64,000 nucleotides of DNA from Halarchaeum grantii (GCF_014647455.2 NZ_BMPF01000002.1:62001-126000); one strand, 5' to 3'; positions 49,826-57,553 are shown, counted from the first letter of the stretch. Notes: a model not told the origin generated them from the sequence alone. A program made the numbers and translations.

Positions 49826-51205
49826 GTGCGCACGACACGCCCCCGACTCACGCACGCACTCGTCGCCACGGCGCTCGGCGTCTACGCGCTCCTCGTCGTC
49901 GGTGCGACGACGGCGCTCACGGGCGCCGCGTCGGCCTGCCAGACGTGGCCGGCCTGTAACGGCCGGTGGTTCGCGCTCTCCTCGTTCGCACTCGAGGTGG
50001 TCTGGGCGCACCGCATCGCCGCCGCCGTCGTCGGCCTGCTCGTCCTCGCGACGGCCGTGCTGGCCGTCGTCTCGGACGCCGACAGACGCGTCGTCGCGTC
50101 GATCTGCGTCTCGCTCGCGCTCTATCCCGTCCAAGTCGGCGTCGGCGCGCTCGCCGCGATCGGTTCGATCACGTACGTCCCGGCGCTCCACCTCGGTCTC
50201 GGCGTCGTCATCTTCGCTGGTCTCGTGCTCGCGCTCGCGTGGACGCTCGAAGCGCAGACCGCGAACGAGCCGTCGGCGGAGTGGGCGGGCGACCCGAAGG
50301 GGTCGAGCGGGGGGTCGGACGCCGATAGCGCGTCGCGCTCCCGCCCGCTCGCGACCGCCCACGCCTACTTCCGCATGATGAAGCCGCGGCTGATGTGGCT
50401 GCTCTGCCTCGTCGCGTCGGCGGGGATGGCGCTCGCGGCCGGCCCCGACCTCTCGGCGCGCACGGTCGGGTTCACGCTGCTCGGCGGCGTGCTCTCCATC
50501 GGCGCGAGCGGCACGTTCAACCACGTCCTCGAGCGCGACGTGGACAAGAAGATGAACCGGACGAGCGACCGGCCGCTCGCCACGGAGACGATCCCGAAGC
50601 GGAACGCGCTCGCCTTCGGCGGCCTGCTCGCGGCCGCGTCGGTCGCGTCGTTCCTCCAAGTCGGCATGCTCGCGGCCGGGCTGGGTCTCGTCGCGATCAT
50701 CTTCTACTCGGTGGTGTACACGCTCGTCCTGAAGCCGAACACCGTCCAGAACACCGTCATCGGCGGCGCGGCCGGCGCGCTCCCCGCGCTCATCGGTTGG
50801 GCGGCGGTGACGGGGACGCTCGGGGTGCCCGCGCTCGCGCTCGCCGGCGTCATCTTCCTCTGGACGCCCGCGCACTTCTACAACCTCGCGCTCGCCTACC
50901 GCGACGACTACGAGCGCGGCGGCTTCCCGATGATGCCCGTCGTGCGGGGCGCGGCGGTGACGCGAAAGCACATCGTCGGCTGGCTCGGCGCGACGCTCGT
51001 CGGCGCGGCGGCGCTCGCGGGCGTCACGGACCTCGGCTGGCTCTACGCGGTGACCGTCGTCGCCGTCGGCGCGGTCTTCCTCTGGGCGGTCGTCCGCCTC
51101 CACTACGAGCGCGACCGCCCGGCGGCGATGCGCTCGTTCCACGCGTCGAACGCCTTCCTCGGGGCGACGCTCCTCGCGGTCGTCCTCGACGCGCTCGTGA
51201 TCTGA
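49826..51205 (+). CDS. ctaB: Half-size haem A synthase fused to haem O synthase
   Basis: 459 aa from a GTG. Residues about 1-150: four helices of CtaA type with the Cys pair CQTWPAC (Cys38, Cys44), VVWAHRIAAAVVGLLV and YVPALHLGLGVV carrying the haem-ligand-type His residues; this is half of bacterial CtaA. Linker 150-180 is polar. Residues about 180-459: UbiA-type farnesyltransferase with NHVLERDVDKKMNRTSDRPL (first Asp-rich motif) and YRDDYERGGFPMMPVV. Predicted to make haem O, and perhaps haem A, for the divergently encoded oxidase. Confidence 0.9.
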   Translation: MRTTRPRLTHALVATALGVYALLVVGATTALTGAASACQTWPACNGRWFALSSFALEVVWAHRIAAAVVGLLVLATAVLAVVSDADRRVVASICVSLALYPVQVGVGALAAIGSITYVPALHLGLGVVIFAGLVLALAWTLEAQTANEPSAEWAGDPKGSSGGSDADSASRSRPLATAHAYFRMMKPRLMWLLCLVASAGMALAAGPDLSARTVGFTLLGGVLSIGASGTFNHVLERDVDKKMNRTSDRPLATETIPKRNALAFGGLLAAASVASFLQVGMLAAGLGLVAIIFYSVVYTLVLKPNTVQNTVIGGAAGALPALIGWAAVTGTLGVPALALAGVIFLWTPAHFYNLALAYRDDYERGGFPMMPVVRGAAVTRKHIVGWLGATLVGAAALAGVTDLGWLYAVTVVAVGAVFLWAVVRLHYERDRPAAMRSFHASNAFLGATLLAVVLDALVI

Positions 51206-51206
51206 G

Positions 51207-51854
51207 ATGGCGACCGTCACGCGCCGCCTCCCGTCGCCGGACACCGGGACGCTCCTCGCGTGGGCGGCGATACTGAACGCGGAGATACTCCTCACGCTCG
51301 TCTACGTCGTGCTCTCCTCGGGGACGCCGACGAACCCGCTCACCTACGTCTACCCGTGGGTGTGGCTGAACGTCGCGGGGTGGGCGGTCGTGCGGGCGCG
51401 CCCGACGCCGACGTCGCGGCGGGTGCGCTGGCTCGCGGCCGCTATCGGCGTCGCGTACTTCCTCGTCGTCGCCTACGCGGGCGGGCTCTACCACCTCTCG
51501 GGGGCGGGGCTCGGGCTCTCCGTCCACTGGCTCCCGCCGGGCTGGGGGCCGACGCTCGTCTACAGCACGGCGGCGGCGACGGTGGTGGCGATGCCGTTCA
51601 AGCTCGGCGGGTACGCGGCGCTCGCCTACCTCGTCTCCGTGACGGTGCGCGACGCCTCGGCGTCCGCGCTCTCGGGCGTCCTCGGTCTCGTCTCCTGTGT
51701 CTCCTGTACGTGGCCGGTCCTCGCGACGGTCGCCACGGGGCTCTTCGGGAGCGCGTCGGCGCTCACGTCGGTCGCGATGACGCGCGCGTACGGCATCTCG
51801 ACGGTCGTCTTCGTCGTCTCGGTACTCGCGCTCTCGTGGCGACCGACGCGCTGA
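51207..51854 (+). CDS. Membrane protein with intramembrane CxxC (DUF7546-like)
   Basis: 215 aa, starting 1 nt after the ctaB stop. Six helices. The penultimate hairpin holds SGVLGLVSCVSCTWPVLATV, with Cys164 and Cys167, then GLFGSASALTSVA: an intramembrane CxxC before a Gly/Ala helix, as seen in MerT-like and other metal-handling membrane proteins. I recall the family as DUF7546. Context with ctaB and cox genes suggests copper or haem handling for oxidase assembly; this is inference. Confidence 0.75.
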   Translation: MATVTRRLPSPDTGTLLAWAAILNAEILLTLVYVVLSSGTPTNPLTYVYPWVWLNVAGWAVVRARPTPTSRRVRWLAAAIGVAYFLVVAYAGGLYHLSGAGLGLSVHWLPPGWGPTLVYSTAAATVVAMPFKLGGYAALAYLVSVTVRDASASALSGVLGLVSCVSCTWPVLATVATGLFGSASALTSVAMTRAYGISTVVFVVSVLALSWRPTR

Positions 51855-51938
51855 CTGCGCGCGGGCTCGATACAGTTGTGCGACTCGCCTCGTCCCGGAA
51901 GCGGAAGCGTTACCGAGCACCGTCGCGGACGGCTGTAC

Positions 51939-52856
51939 ATGGCGCCGGTCATCGTCGCCGACGACGTGTACGAGAGCTACGGCGACACCGTCGCGCTCGA
52001 TGGGGTGTCGCTCGCCGTCGAGGCGGGCGAGGTGTTCGCGCTCATCGGGCCGAACGGTGCCGGGAAGACGACGCTCACGCGCTGTCTCACGGGCACGCGC
52101 ACGCCGGACGACGGGCGCGTCTCCCTCCTCGGCGAGCCGCCGGGCGAGTCCGCGCGCGAGCGCCTCGGCTTGCTCCCGCAGGACTTCACGCCCCCGGAGC
52201 GCTTGACGCCGCGCGAACTCGTCGCCTACTACGCCGGGCTCTACGACGACGCGCGCGACCCCGCCGCCCTCCTCCGCGAGGTCGGGATGGACCCCGCCGT
52301 CGACACCCGGTACGAGTCGCTGAGCGGCGGGGAGAAGCGCCGGACCTGTGTCGCGGCGTCGCTCGCGAACGAGCCGGACGTCCTCTTCGTGGACGAGCCG
52401 ACGACGGGAATCGACCCGGCTGGCCGGCGCGCGCTCTGGGACGTCTTCGAGGCGCTCGCCGACGCGGGGACGACCGTGTTCCTCACGACGCACTACATGG
52501 CGGAGGCCGAGCGGCTCGCGGACCGCGTCGGCCTGCTCGCGGACGGCGAGCTCGTCGCGACGGGCACGCCCGAGGAGCTCGTCGCGGCCTACGGCGGCAC
52601 GCAGTACCTCGCCGTCGAGACGGCCGCCGACCCCGATGCGTTCGACGGCATCGGCTACGACGTCGAGCGCGCGGACGGCGAGGTGCGCGTCCTCGACGTC
52701 GCGCCGGAAGCCATCGGGGACGTCGCCGCCGCCCTCGACGCGCGCGGCGTCGCCTTCGACGCGCTCTCGTGGAGCGAGCCGGACCTCGAGGACGTCTACC
52801 TCCGTCTCGCGGACGACCCGGGCGTCGTCGAGGCCGACGAGGAGGTGGTGGCGTGA
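51939..52856 (+). CDS. ABC transporter ATP-binding protein, oxidase island
   Basis: 305 aa from the ATG at 51939. Walker A GPNGAGKTT (about 36-44), Q-loop LPQDFTPPERL, signature LSGGEKRRTCVAASLA (about 127-142), Walker B LFVDEPTTGIDP (about 148-159), TTHYMAEAERLADRVG. The C-terminal 90 residues are a DrrA-type regulatory domain. Its permease is encoded after a 121-nt gap that holds a structured repeat, unlike the 4-nt overlap of the other ABC pair in this window. Substrate unknown; NosF-like roles in copper-enzyme assembly are possible. Confidence 0.9.
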   Translation: MAPVIVADDVYESYGDTVALDGVSLAVEAGEVFALIGPNGAGKTTLTRCLTGTRTPDDGRVSLLGEPPGESARERLGLLPQDFTPPERLTPRELVAYYAGLYDDARDPAALLREVGMDPAVDTRYESLSGGEKRRTCVAASLANEPDVLFVDEPTTGIDPAGRRALWDVFEALADAGTTVFLTTHYMAEAERLADRVGLLADGELVATGTPEELVAAYGGTQYLAVETAADPDAFDGIGYDVERADGEVRVLDVAPEAIGDVAAALDARGVAFDALSWSEPDLEDVYLRLADDPGVVEADEEVVA

Positions 52857-52861
52857 GTTAC

Positions 52862-52955
52862 GCGGTAACTGACCGCAGGGAGGGCACCGCGCCCAGACGA
52901 GCGGGAGCGAACGACCGTGAGCGACACGCGAGCCGCGTCGGACCTGCGGTCCGAC
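52862..52955 (+). repeat. Structured repeat copy between ABC ATPase and permease genes
   Basis: Contains three short perfect inverted repeats: GCGGT-AACTG-ACCGC (52862-52876), GGGC-ACCGC-GCCC (52881-52893) and GTCGGAC-CTGCG-GTCCGAC (52937-52955). The middle part, 52896-52932, reads GACGAGCGGGAGC then GAACGACCGTGAGCGAC and aligns with the tails of the repeats after ppc and mgsA with two one-base gaps. The left end overlaps what would be the natural, overlapping permease start. Confidence 0.5.
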
Positions 52956-52977
52956 TGGCTCACACTCGCCACTGGGG

Positions 52978-53748
52978 GTGGCTCGCGTGAGTCGCTCCGG
53001 GCGTATCGCGGCGGAGGTCGGCGCGGCCTACAGGTCGTTCGTCCGTCGGCGCGTCGCGGTCTTCTTCACGTTCTTCTTCCCGGTCCTGCTCATCGCCATC
53101 TTCGCGGGCCTCGTGCGGACCGGCGGGGGCGGCACCGGCCTCTTCAGCCAGCCGCCGGGCTACTACGTTCCGGGGTATCTCGCCGTCGTCGTGCTGTTCA
53201 CGCCGCTCTCGCGACTCGGGAGCGAGGTCGCGCGCTTCCGCGAGGGCAACCGCTTCGAGAAGCTCTCGGCGTCGCCGATGACGCGCTGGGAGTGGCTGCT
53301 CGCGCAGACGCTCGTGAACGCTGCGCTCATCGCGCTCGCGTGCGCCGTCCTCCTCGGCCTGCTCGCCGCGACGGGCGCGTCGTTCCGGCTCTCGCCGTGG
53401 CTCGTCCTCTTCGTCCCGACGGCGTCGGTGCTCTTCTGTGGCGTGGGTGCGATGCTCGGGTCGCTCGCGGACAGCCAGGACGGCGCGATAACCGCGTCGA
53501 ACGGCGTCGCGCTCCCCCTGCTGTTCCTCTCGAACACCTTCCTCTCCCCCGCATCGCTCCCGTCGTGGTTCCGGCCGGTCACGGACCTCTCGCCGCTCAG
53601 CTACTTCGCGTACGGGGTGCGCGCGGCGACCTACCCGGGGAGCCACGCGGGGTGGCCGGGGTCGGTCGCGGCGAACTACGCCGTCCTGTTCGTCCTCGCG
53701 GTCGTCGCGTTCGCAGTCGGCGCGTGGCTCATCCCGTGGACGGAGTGA
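52978..53748 (+). CDS. ABC-2 permease, oxidase island
   Basis: 256 aa from a GTG at 52978; a second GTG at 52987 is equally possible. Six helices: FFTFFFPVLLIAIFAGLV (about 30-47), the coupling region LGSEVARFREGNRFEKLSAS, and FLSNTFLSPASLPSWFRPV (about 182-200), which is typical of DrrB-type exporters. Partner of the ATPase at 51939-52856. The 3' end directly abuts the convergent DUF420 gene. Confidence 0.88.
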   Translation: MARVSRSGRIAAEVGAAYRSFVRRRVAVFFTFFFPVLLIAIFAGLVRTGGGGTGLFSQPPGYYVPGYLAVVVLFTPLSRLGSEVARFREGNRFEKLSASPMTRWEWLLAQTLVNAALIALACAVLLGLLAATGASFRLSPWLVLFVPTASVLFCGVGAMLGSLADSQDGAITASNGVALPLLFLSNTFLSPASLPSWFRPVTDLSPLSYFAYGVRAATYPGSHAGWPGSVAANYAVLFVLAVVAFAVGAWLIPWTE

Positions 53749-54348
53749 TCAGCGGGGCACCCACGAGTAGACGTGGTTCAGGAGCCAGTAGGTGACGACA
53801 CCGAACGCGAGGCTGAGCGACCAGGACGCGACGGCGAGTTTGCCGGCGAGCGGGTGGTCGGTGTCGGGGAGTTCGGCGACGTCGTGCGAGAGGCCGAGGA
53901 CGACGGCGTGGACGACGACGGGGACGGCGAGCGCGCTGAGGAGGATGTGGATGGCAAGCATCGCGAGGTAGAGCGGGTAGACGACGTCGGCGTACGCGGC
54001 GAGGAACTGGCCCTGCTCGATGACGATCTCCTTCTCGAAGCCGCCCCCGACCTTCCAGAGGTAGGCGACGAGGAAGAGAAGGATGAGCGCGAACGCGGTG
54101 AGCATCGCGGCGCGGTGGGCGCGTATCCGCCCGCGCTTCACGAAGTAGTAGCCGAGGAGGAGTGCGCTGAGCGCGCACGTGTTGATGACGGCGATGGCGT
54201 CGGAGAGCAGGAGGACGGTCCGCTCGCCGATGGCGGGGAAGATCGGGAGGACGCCGGCGAACGTCCCGAGGACGAGCGCGTACCCGACGGCGGAGACGAC
54301 GGCGGTGACGCGGCGCGGGTGTGCGTGGGCGTAGCCGCGAATGGTCAT
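53749..54348 (-). CDS. DUF420 membrane protein, CtaM-like oxidase assembly factor
   Basis: 199 aa from the ATG at 54348, with a TATA-like CCATAAGGG-side element 28 nt upstream. Five to six helices. DUF420 features: INTCALSALLLGYYFVKRGR (about 55-74) with RIRAHRAAMLTAFALILLFL, YPLYLAMLAIHILLSALAVP (about 123-142), and HPLAGKLAVASWSLSLAFGV then TYW. Conserved His residues lie at the membrane surface. In Staphylococcus and Bacillus the DUF420 protein CtaM is required for haem A-containing oxidases. Located at the edge of the cox island, which fits. Confidence 0.88.
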   Translation of the reverse strand: MTIRGYAHAHPRRVTAVVSAVGYALVLGTFAGVLPIFPAIGERTVLLLSDAIAVINTCALSALLLGYYFVKRGRIRAHRAAMLTAFALILLFLVAYLWKVGGGFEKEIVIEQGQFLAAYADVVYPLYLAMLAIHILLSALAVPVVVHAVVLGLSHDVAELPDTDHPLAGKLAVASWSLSLAFGVVTYWLLNHVYSWVPR

Positions 54349-54439
54349 ACGCGTCCGTTCCCGCGCCCGGCCCTTATGGTGTGCGATTGGGGGGTGCGCC
54401 GGCACAACGCCTAACCGGTCGGCGGGCGACGCGAGAGGC

Positions 54440-55351
54440 ATGAGCCTTCGGAAGACGGTCGCCGGCCTCATCGGTGCGGGCGGGGCGACGGTCGCCGCCG
54501 ACGGACTGCTCTCCGCGCTCGCCGGACCGCTCGGGCCCGCCCTCCCCGGGCGACAGGAGACGGTTCGCTGGCGCGGCTTCGATGTCGCGTACGCGGAGGT
54601 GGGCGACCCCGACGACCCGGACGTCCTCTTGCTCCACGGCGTCCACGCCGCCGCCTCGTCGCGCGAGTTCCGCGGTGTGTGGGAGGCGCTCGCCGAGGAG
54701 TACCACGTCGTCGCGCCCGACCTCCCCGGGTTCGGCCGCAGCGACCGCCCGCAGGTCACGTACACGGCCGCACTCTACGAGGCGTTCGTCGCTGCGGCCA
54801 TCGAGCGCCTCGACGACCCGGCGGTCATCGCGTCCTCGCTCACGGGGTCGTACGCCGCGATCGCGGCCGGGGACGCGGACGTGTCGCGTCTCCTCCTCGT
54901 CTGCCCGACCGCCGATACCGCGGCGCGACGCGAGTGGCTGTGCGACCTCTTCCGCGCGCCCGTCGTCGGGCAGGCGGCCTTCGACTGCCTCGTCTCGAAG
55001 CCGTCGCTCCGGTACTTCGACGCGCGCGAGGCGTACGCCGGCCCCGTCCCGGACGGCGTCGTCGACTACCAGTGGACGAGCGCACACCAGCGGAACGCGC
55101 GCTTCGCACCCGCGTCCTTCGTCGGCGGACTCCTCGACCCGGCGGTCGACCTCGGCGCGGAGCTCGGTGCGCGCGACGTCCCGGTGACGCTCGTCTGGGG
55201 TCGCGAGGCGACGACCACTCCGCTCTCGCGGGGACGCGAACTCGCGGCGGCGGCGGACGCCCGCCTCGTCGTCCTCGACGACGCGAAACTCCTCCCGCAC
55301 GACGACCACCCCGAGCGGTTCCGGGAGGCGGTCGCGGCCGACCTCCCCTGA
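54440..55351 (+). CDS. Alpha/beta-fold hydrolase
   Basis: 303 aa from the ATG at 54440. Motifs: DVLLLHGVHAAASSREF (oxyanion loop, about 61-77), YHVVAPDLPGFGRSDRP (about 88-104), nucleophile region VIASSLTGSYAAIAAG (about 132-147, a diverged nucleophile elbow), VTLVWGREATTTPLSRG (acid), and LPHDDHPERF (His, about 287-296). The nucleophile elbow SxLTG departs from GxSxG. Substrate unknown; neighbours (DUF420 and thiolase genes, both on the other strand) give no clear link. Confidence 0.82.
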   Translation: MSLRKTVAGLIGAGGATVAADGLLSALAGPLGPALPGRQETVRWRGFDVAYAEVGDPDDPDVLLLHGVHAAASSREFRGVWEALAEEYHVVAPDLPGFGRSDRPQVTYTAALYEAFVAAAIERLDDPAVIASSLTGSYAAIAAGDADVSRLLLVCPTADTAARREWLCDLFRAPVVGQAAFDCLVSKPSLRYFDAREAYAGPVPDGVVDYQWTSAHQRNARFAPASFVGGLLDPAVDLGAELGARDVPVTLVWGREATTTPLSRGRELAAAADARLVVLDDAKLLPHDDHPERFREAVAADLP

Positions 55352-55717
55352 CTACTCGAAGCGGAGGTGGCGCTCGTCGCCGGCCGTCCCGACGCCGAGC
55401 GTCACGTCGTCGCCGCGAGCGAGGCCGTCGAGGGCGTCCGCGCGCACGTGGCCGGTGAGTCGAACCGGCCCGAAGCGCGCGATGGCGAGGCCGTACGGCG
55501 TCTCGTCGGCGAACGCGGGCGGCCCGACGTGGACGGTCGTGACGGCGCGAACCGTCCCCGTCTCCGGGAGAGCCTCGCGTTCGAGGGCGCGCGACCCGCA
55601 CGCCGGACAGACCGTTCGCGGCGGGAGCGAACCGTGGCCGTTCGCGCAGACGAGGCAGAACCCCGCGCCGTTCTCGACGGCGTCGAGGACGTCGGCGGAC
55701 GTGGCCGCGTCGGTCAT
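55352..55717 (-). CDS. DUF35 OB-fold protein with zinc ribbon, thiolase partner
   Basis: 121 aa from the ATG at 55717. Zinc ribbon with Cys21, Cys24, Cys37 and Cys40 (FCLVCANGHG, CPACG), then the OB-fold domain (TGTVRAVTTVHVGPPAFADE onward). DUF35 proteins bind CoA and bridge thiolases to partner enzymes; in archaea a DUF35 protein scaffolds the thiolase/HMG-CoA synthase complex. Here it overlaps the thiolase gene by 4 nt, so the pair is translated together, but no HMG-CoA synthase is present. Confidence 0.9.
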   Translation of the reverse strand: MTDAATSADVLDAVENGAGFCLVCANGHGSLPPRTVCPACGSRALEREALPETGTVRAVTTVHVGPPAFADETPYGLAIARFGPVRLTGHVRADALDGLARGDDVTLGVGTAGDERHLRFE

Positions 55718-56880
55718 TCCGCCACCTCCAGGACGTGGACGACGGCGCTCGCCACCGTCCCGCCGGCGTTGTGCGCGAGGGCGACCTCCGCGTCGGGCAC
55801 CGCGTCGGCGTTGTGGTGGTCGCCGCGCAGGAGCGCCGTGAGTTCGGCGATCTGACTCGTCCCCGTCGCGCCGACCGGGTGGCCCTTCGCCTTCAGGCCG
55901 CCGGAGAGGTTGACGGGGAGGCGCCCGTCGCGCGTCGTCTCGCCCGCGCGCGCCGCGCCGATGGCGTCGCCGTGCCCGTAGAAGCCGAGCGCTTCGAGCG
56001 CGAGCACCTCCGCGATGGTGAAGCAGTCGTGGACCTCCGCGACGTCCACGTCGGCGGGCGTGACGCCCGCGTCGGCGTAGGCGGCGTCGGCGGCCGCGCT
56101 CGCGGCGGGCGTCCGCGCGAGGTGCGCGCGGTCCGCGAGCGCGAGGCGGTCCCCGCCCTGTCCGGACCCCGTCACCGCGACGGGCGCGTCGACGTCGTGT
56201 TCGGCGACGTACGCCTCGCTCGCGAGGACGACCGCGCTCGCGCCGTCCGTGATGGGACAGGCGTCGAGCAGACCGAGCGGGTCCGCGACCGGTGGGGCGT
56301 CGAGCACGTCCGCGACGGTGACCTCGCGCTGGAACTGCGCGTGCGGGTTCCCCATCGCGTTCGCGTGGTTCTTCACGGCGACGTGCGCGAGGTCCTCGCG
56401 CGTCCCGCCGTACTCGCCGAAGTAGGCGTCCGCCATCAGCGCGTAGACGCCGGGGAACGTCGCGCCGGCGCGGCCCTCCCAGAGTTCGTCGGCGGCCGAC
56501 GCGAGCGCCTCGGTTGTGTGCGCGGTGTCGAGGTGTGAGAGGCGCTCGGCACCGCCCGCGACGACGACGTCGGCGTCGCCGGCGCGGACCGCGCGGACGC
56601 CCTCGCGGAACGCCACGCCGCTCGACGCGCACGCGGCCTCGTAGCGCGTCGCCGGCGCGTCCACACCGAGGGCGTCGGCGGCGAGCGGGCCCGCGTGGCC
56701 CTGCCCTTCGACCGCCTCGCCCGCGAAGTTCCCGTACGCGACGAACTCGACGTCCGCGTGCGGGACGCCGGCGTCCGCGAGCGCGCCCGCGCCGGCCTCC
56801 GCGAAGAGGTCGCGACTCGCCCGCTCGGGTTGCTTCCCGAACTGCGTCGATCCGACCCCGGCCACGCGCACAGAATGCAT
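55714..56880 (-). CDS. Thiolase family acyltransferase (SCP2/acetyl-CoA acetyltransferase type)
   Basis: 388 aa from the ATG at 56880. Catalytic Cys84 in YEAACASSGVAFREG; His in DVAEVHDCFTIAEVLALEAL (about 283-302); and NLSGGLKAKGHPVGATGTSQ (about 318-337) with the second catalytic His. Lacks the typical bacterial thiolase second Cys motif, as in SCP2-like archaeal thiolases. Likely condenses or cleaves acyl-CoA together with the DUF35 protein. A T-rich element lies about 28 nt upstream. Divergent from mgsA. Confidence 0.9.
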   Translation of the reverse strand: MHSVRVAGVGSTQFGKQPERASRDLFAEAGAGALADAGVPHADVEFVAYGNFAGEAVEGQGHAGPLAADALGVDAPATRYEAACASSGVAFREGVRAVRAGDADVVVAGGAERLSHLDTAHTTEALASAADELWEGRAGATFPGVYALMADAYFGEYGGTREDLAHVAVKNHANAMGNPHAQFQREVTVADVLDAPPVADPLGLLDACPITDGASAVVLASEAYVAEHDVDAPVAVTGSGQGGDRLALADRAHLARTPAASAAADAAYADAGVTPADVDVAEVHDCFTIAEVLALEALGFYGHGDAIGAARAGETTRDGRLPVNLSGGLKAKGHPVGATGTSQIAELTALLRGDHHNADAVPDAEVALAHNAGGTVASAVVHVLEVAE

Positions 56881-56973
56881 ACTGCGGTCTTCGACGCGCG
56901 GGGTGAAAAAACGCGGCGGCGCGGGCGTCCGCGCGTCCGCTAGCTTCTTGGGCGTCCTCCGTGGACTGTGCGT

Positions 56974-57357
56974 ATGCGTATCGCACTCATCGCACACGAC
57001 GAGAAGAAGCCGGACCTCATCGACTTCGCGCAGAGCCACGAGGAGCGCCTGCGGCAGTTCGACCTCATCGGCACCGGCACGACGGGCAAGCGCATCATGC
57101 AGGAGACGGACCTCGAAGTGGAGCGCAAGGCCTCCGGGCCGCTCGGCGGCGACATGATGATCGGCGCGGAGGTCGCGGAGGGCGACTGCGAGGCCATCAT
57201 CTTCATCCGCGACGTCCTCACTGCCCAGCCCCACGAACCCGACATCTCCGCGCTGTTGCGCATCTGCGACGTCCACGACATCCCGCTCGCGACGAACATC
57301 GCGTCCGCCGAGCACGTCATCGACGGCCTCGCCGCCGAGATCGGCGCGGACGAGTAA
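56974..57357 (+). CDS. mgsA: Methylglyoxal synthase
   Basis: 127 aa from the ATG at 56974; a GTG two codons upstream also exists. Active-site motifs: ALIAHDEKKPDL (His), IGTGTTGKRIMQ, KASGPLGGDMMIGAEVA (catalytic Asp), FIRDVLTAQPHEPDISALLR (Asp and His). It converts dihydroxyacetone phosphate to methylglyoxal and phosphate (EC 4.2.3.3). Allosteric phosphate loop residues are conserved. The first structured repeat overlaps its stop region, starting 1 nt after the stop. Confidence 0.95.
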   Translation: MRIALIAHDEKKPDLIDFAQSHEERLRQFDLIGTGTTGKRIMQETDLEVERKASGPLGGDMMIGAEVAEGDCEAIIFIRDVLTAQPHEPDISALLRICDVHDIPLATNIASAEHVIDGLAAEIGADE

Positions 57358-57421
57358 CGTGGTTCTGAGCGTGGCGAAGAACCACGGCGAGACGAACGGG
57401 GAGGGACGACCCGTGAGTAAA
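57358..57421 (+). repeat. Structured repeat, unit 1, after mgsA
   Basis: 64 nt. Perfect 9-bp hairpin CGTGGTTCT / AGAACCACG (57358-57366, 57378-57386) with the 11-nt loop GAGCGTGGCGA, then a tail GACGAACGGGGAG...ACGACCCGTGAG shared with the ppc copy. Starts directly after the mgsA stop. Confidence 0.65.
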
Positions 57422-57485
57422 CGCGGTTCCGAGCGACACGAGGAACCGCGAGGAGGCGAACGGGGTGTACGCGGTCCCGACGGGA
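57422..57485 (+). repeat. Structured repeat, unit 2, tandem
   Basis: 64 nt, head to tail with unit 1. Perfect 9-bp hairpin CGCGGTTCC / GGAACCGCG (57422-57430, 57442-57450), loop GAGCGACACGA. Two stem pairs differ from unit 1 by compensatory change (T-A to C-G at positions 3 and 9 of the stem), while the CGAACGGGG block follows 35 nt after the unit start in both. Confidence 0.65.
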
Positions 57486-57553
57486 TGGGGCCGCGAACCG
57501 AACGGTGGAACCGTGAGGAGCGACCCGCGAGCGGCGCGGCCCGAGCGAAGTGA
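57486..57553 (+). repeat. Degenerate third repeat unit
   Basis: Contains GGAACCGTGAGGAGCGACCC, which matches the right arm and following bases of unit 2 with small differences; the left arm and loop appear collapsed to a short ACGGT-GGA-ACCGT hairpin (57502-57514). Ends in GAGCGGCGCGGCCCGAGCGA just before the nth gene's 3' end. Confidence 0.4.

Noticed and set aside
57358-57553. Tandem units as a CRISPR array
   Set aside because: Only two to three units, the repeat is longer than the unique part, and conserved blocks cover most of each unit; no cas genes nearby.
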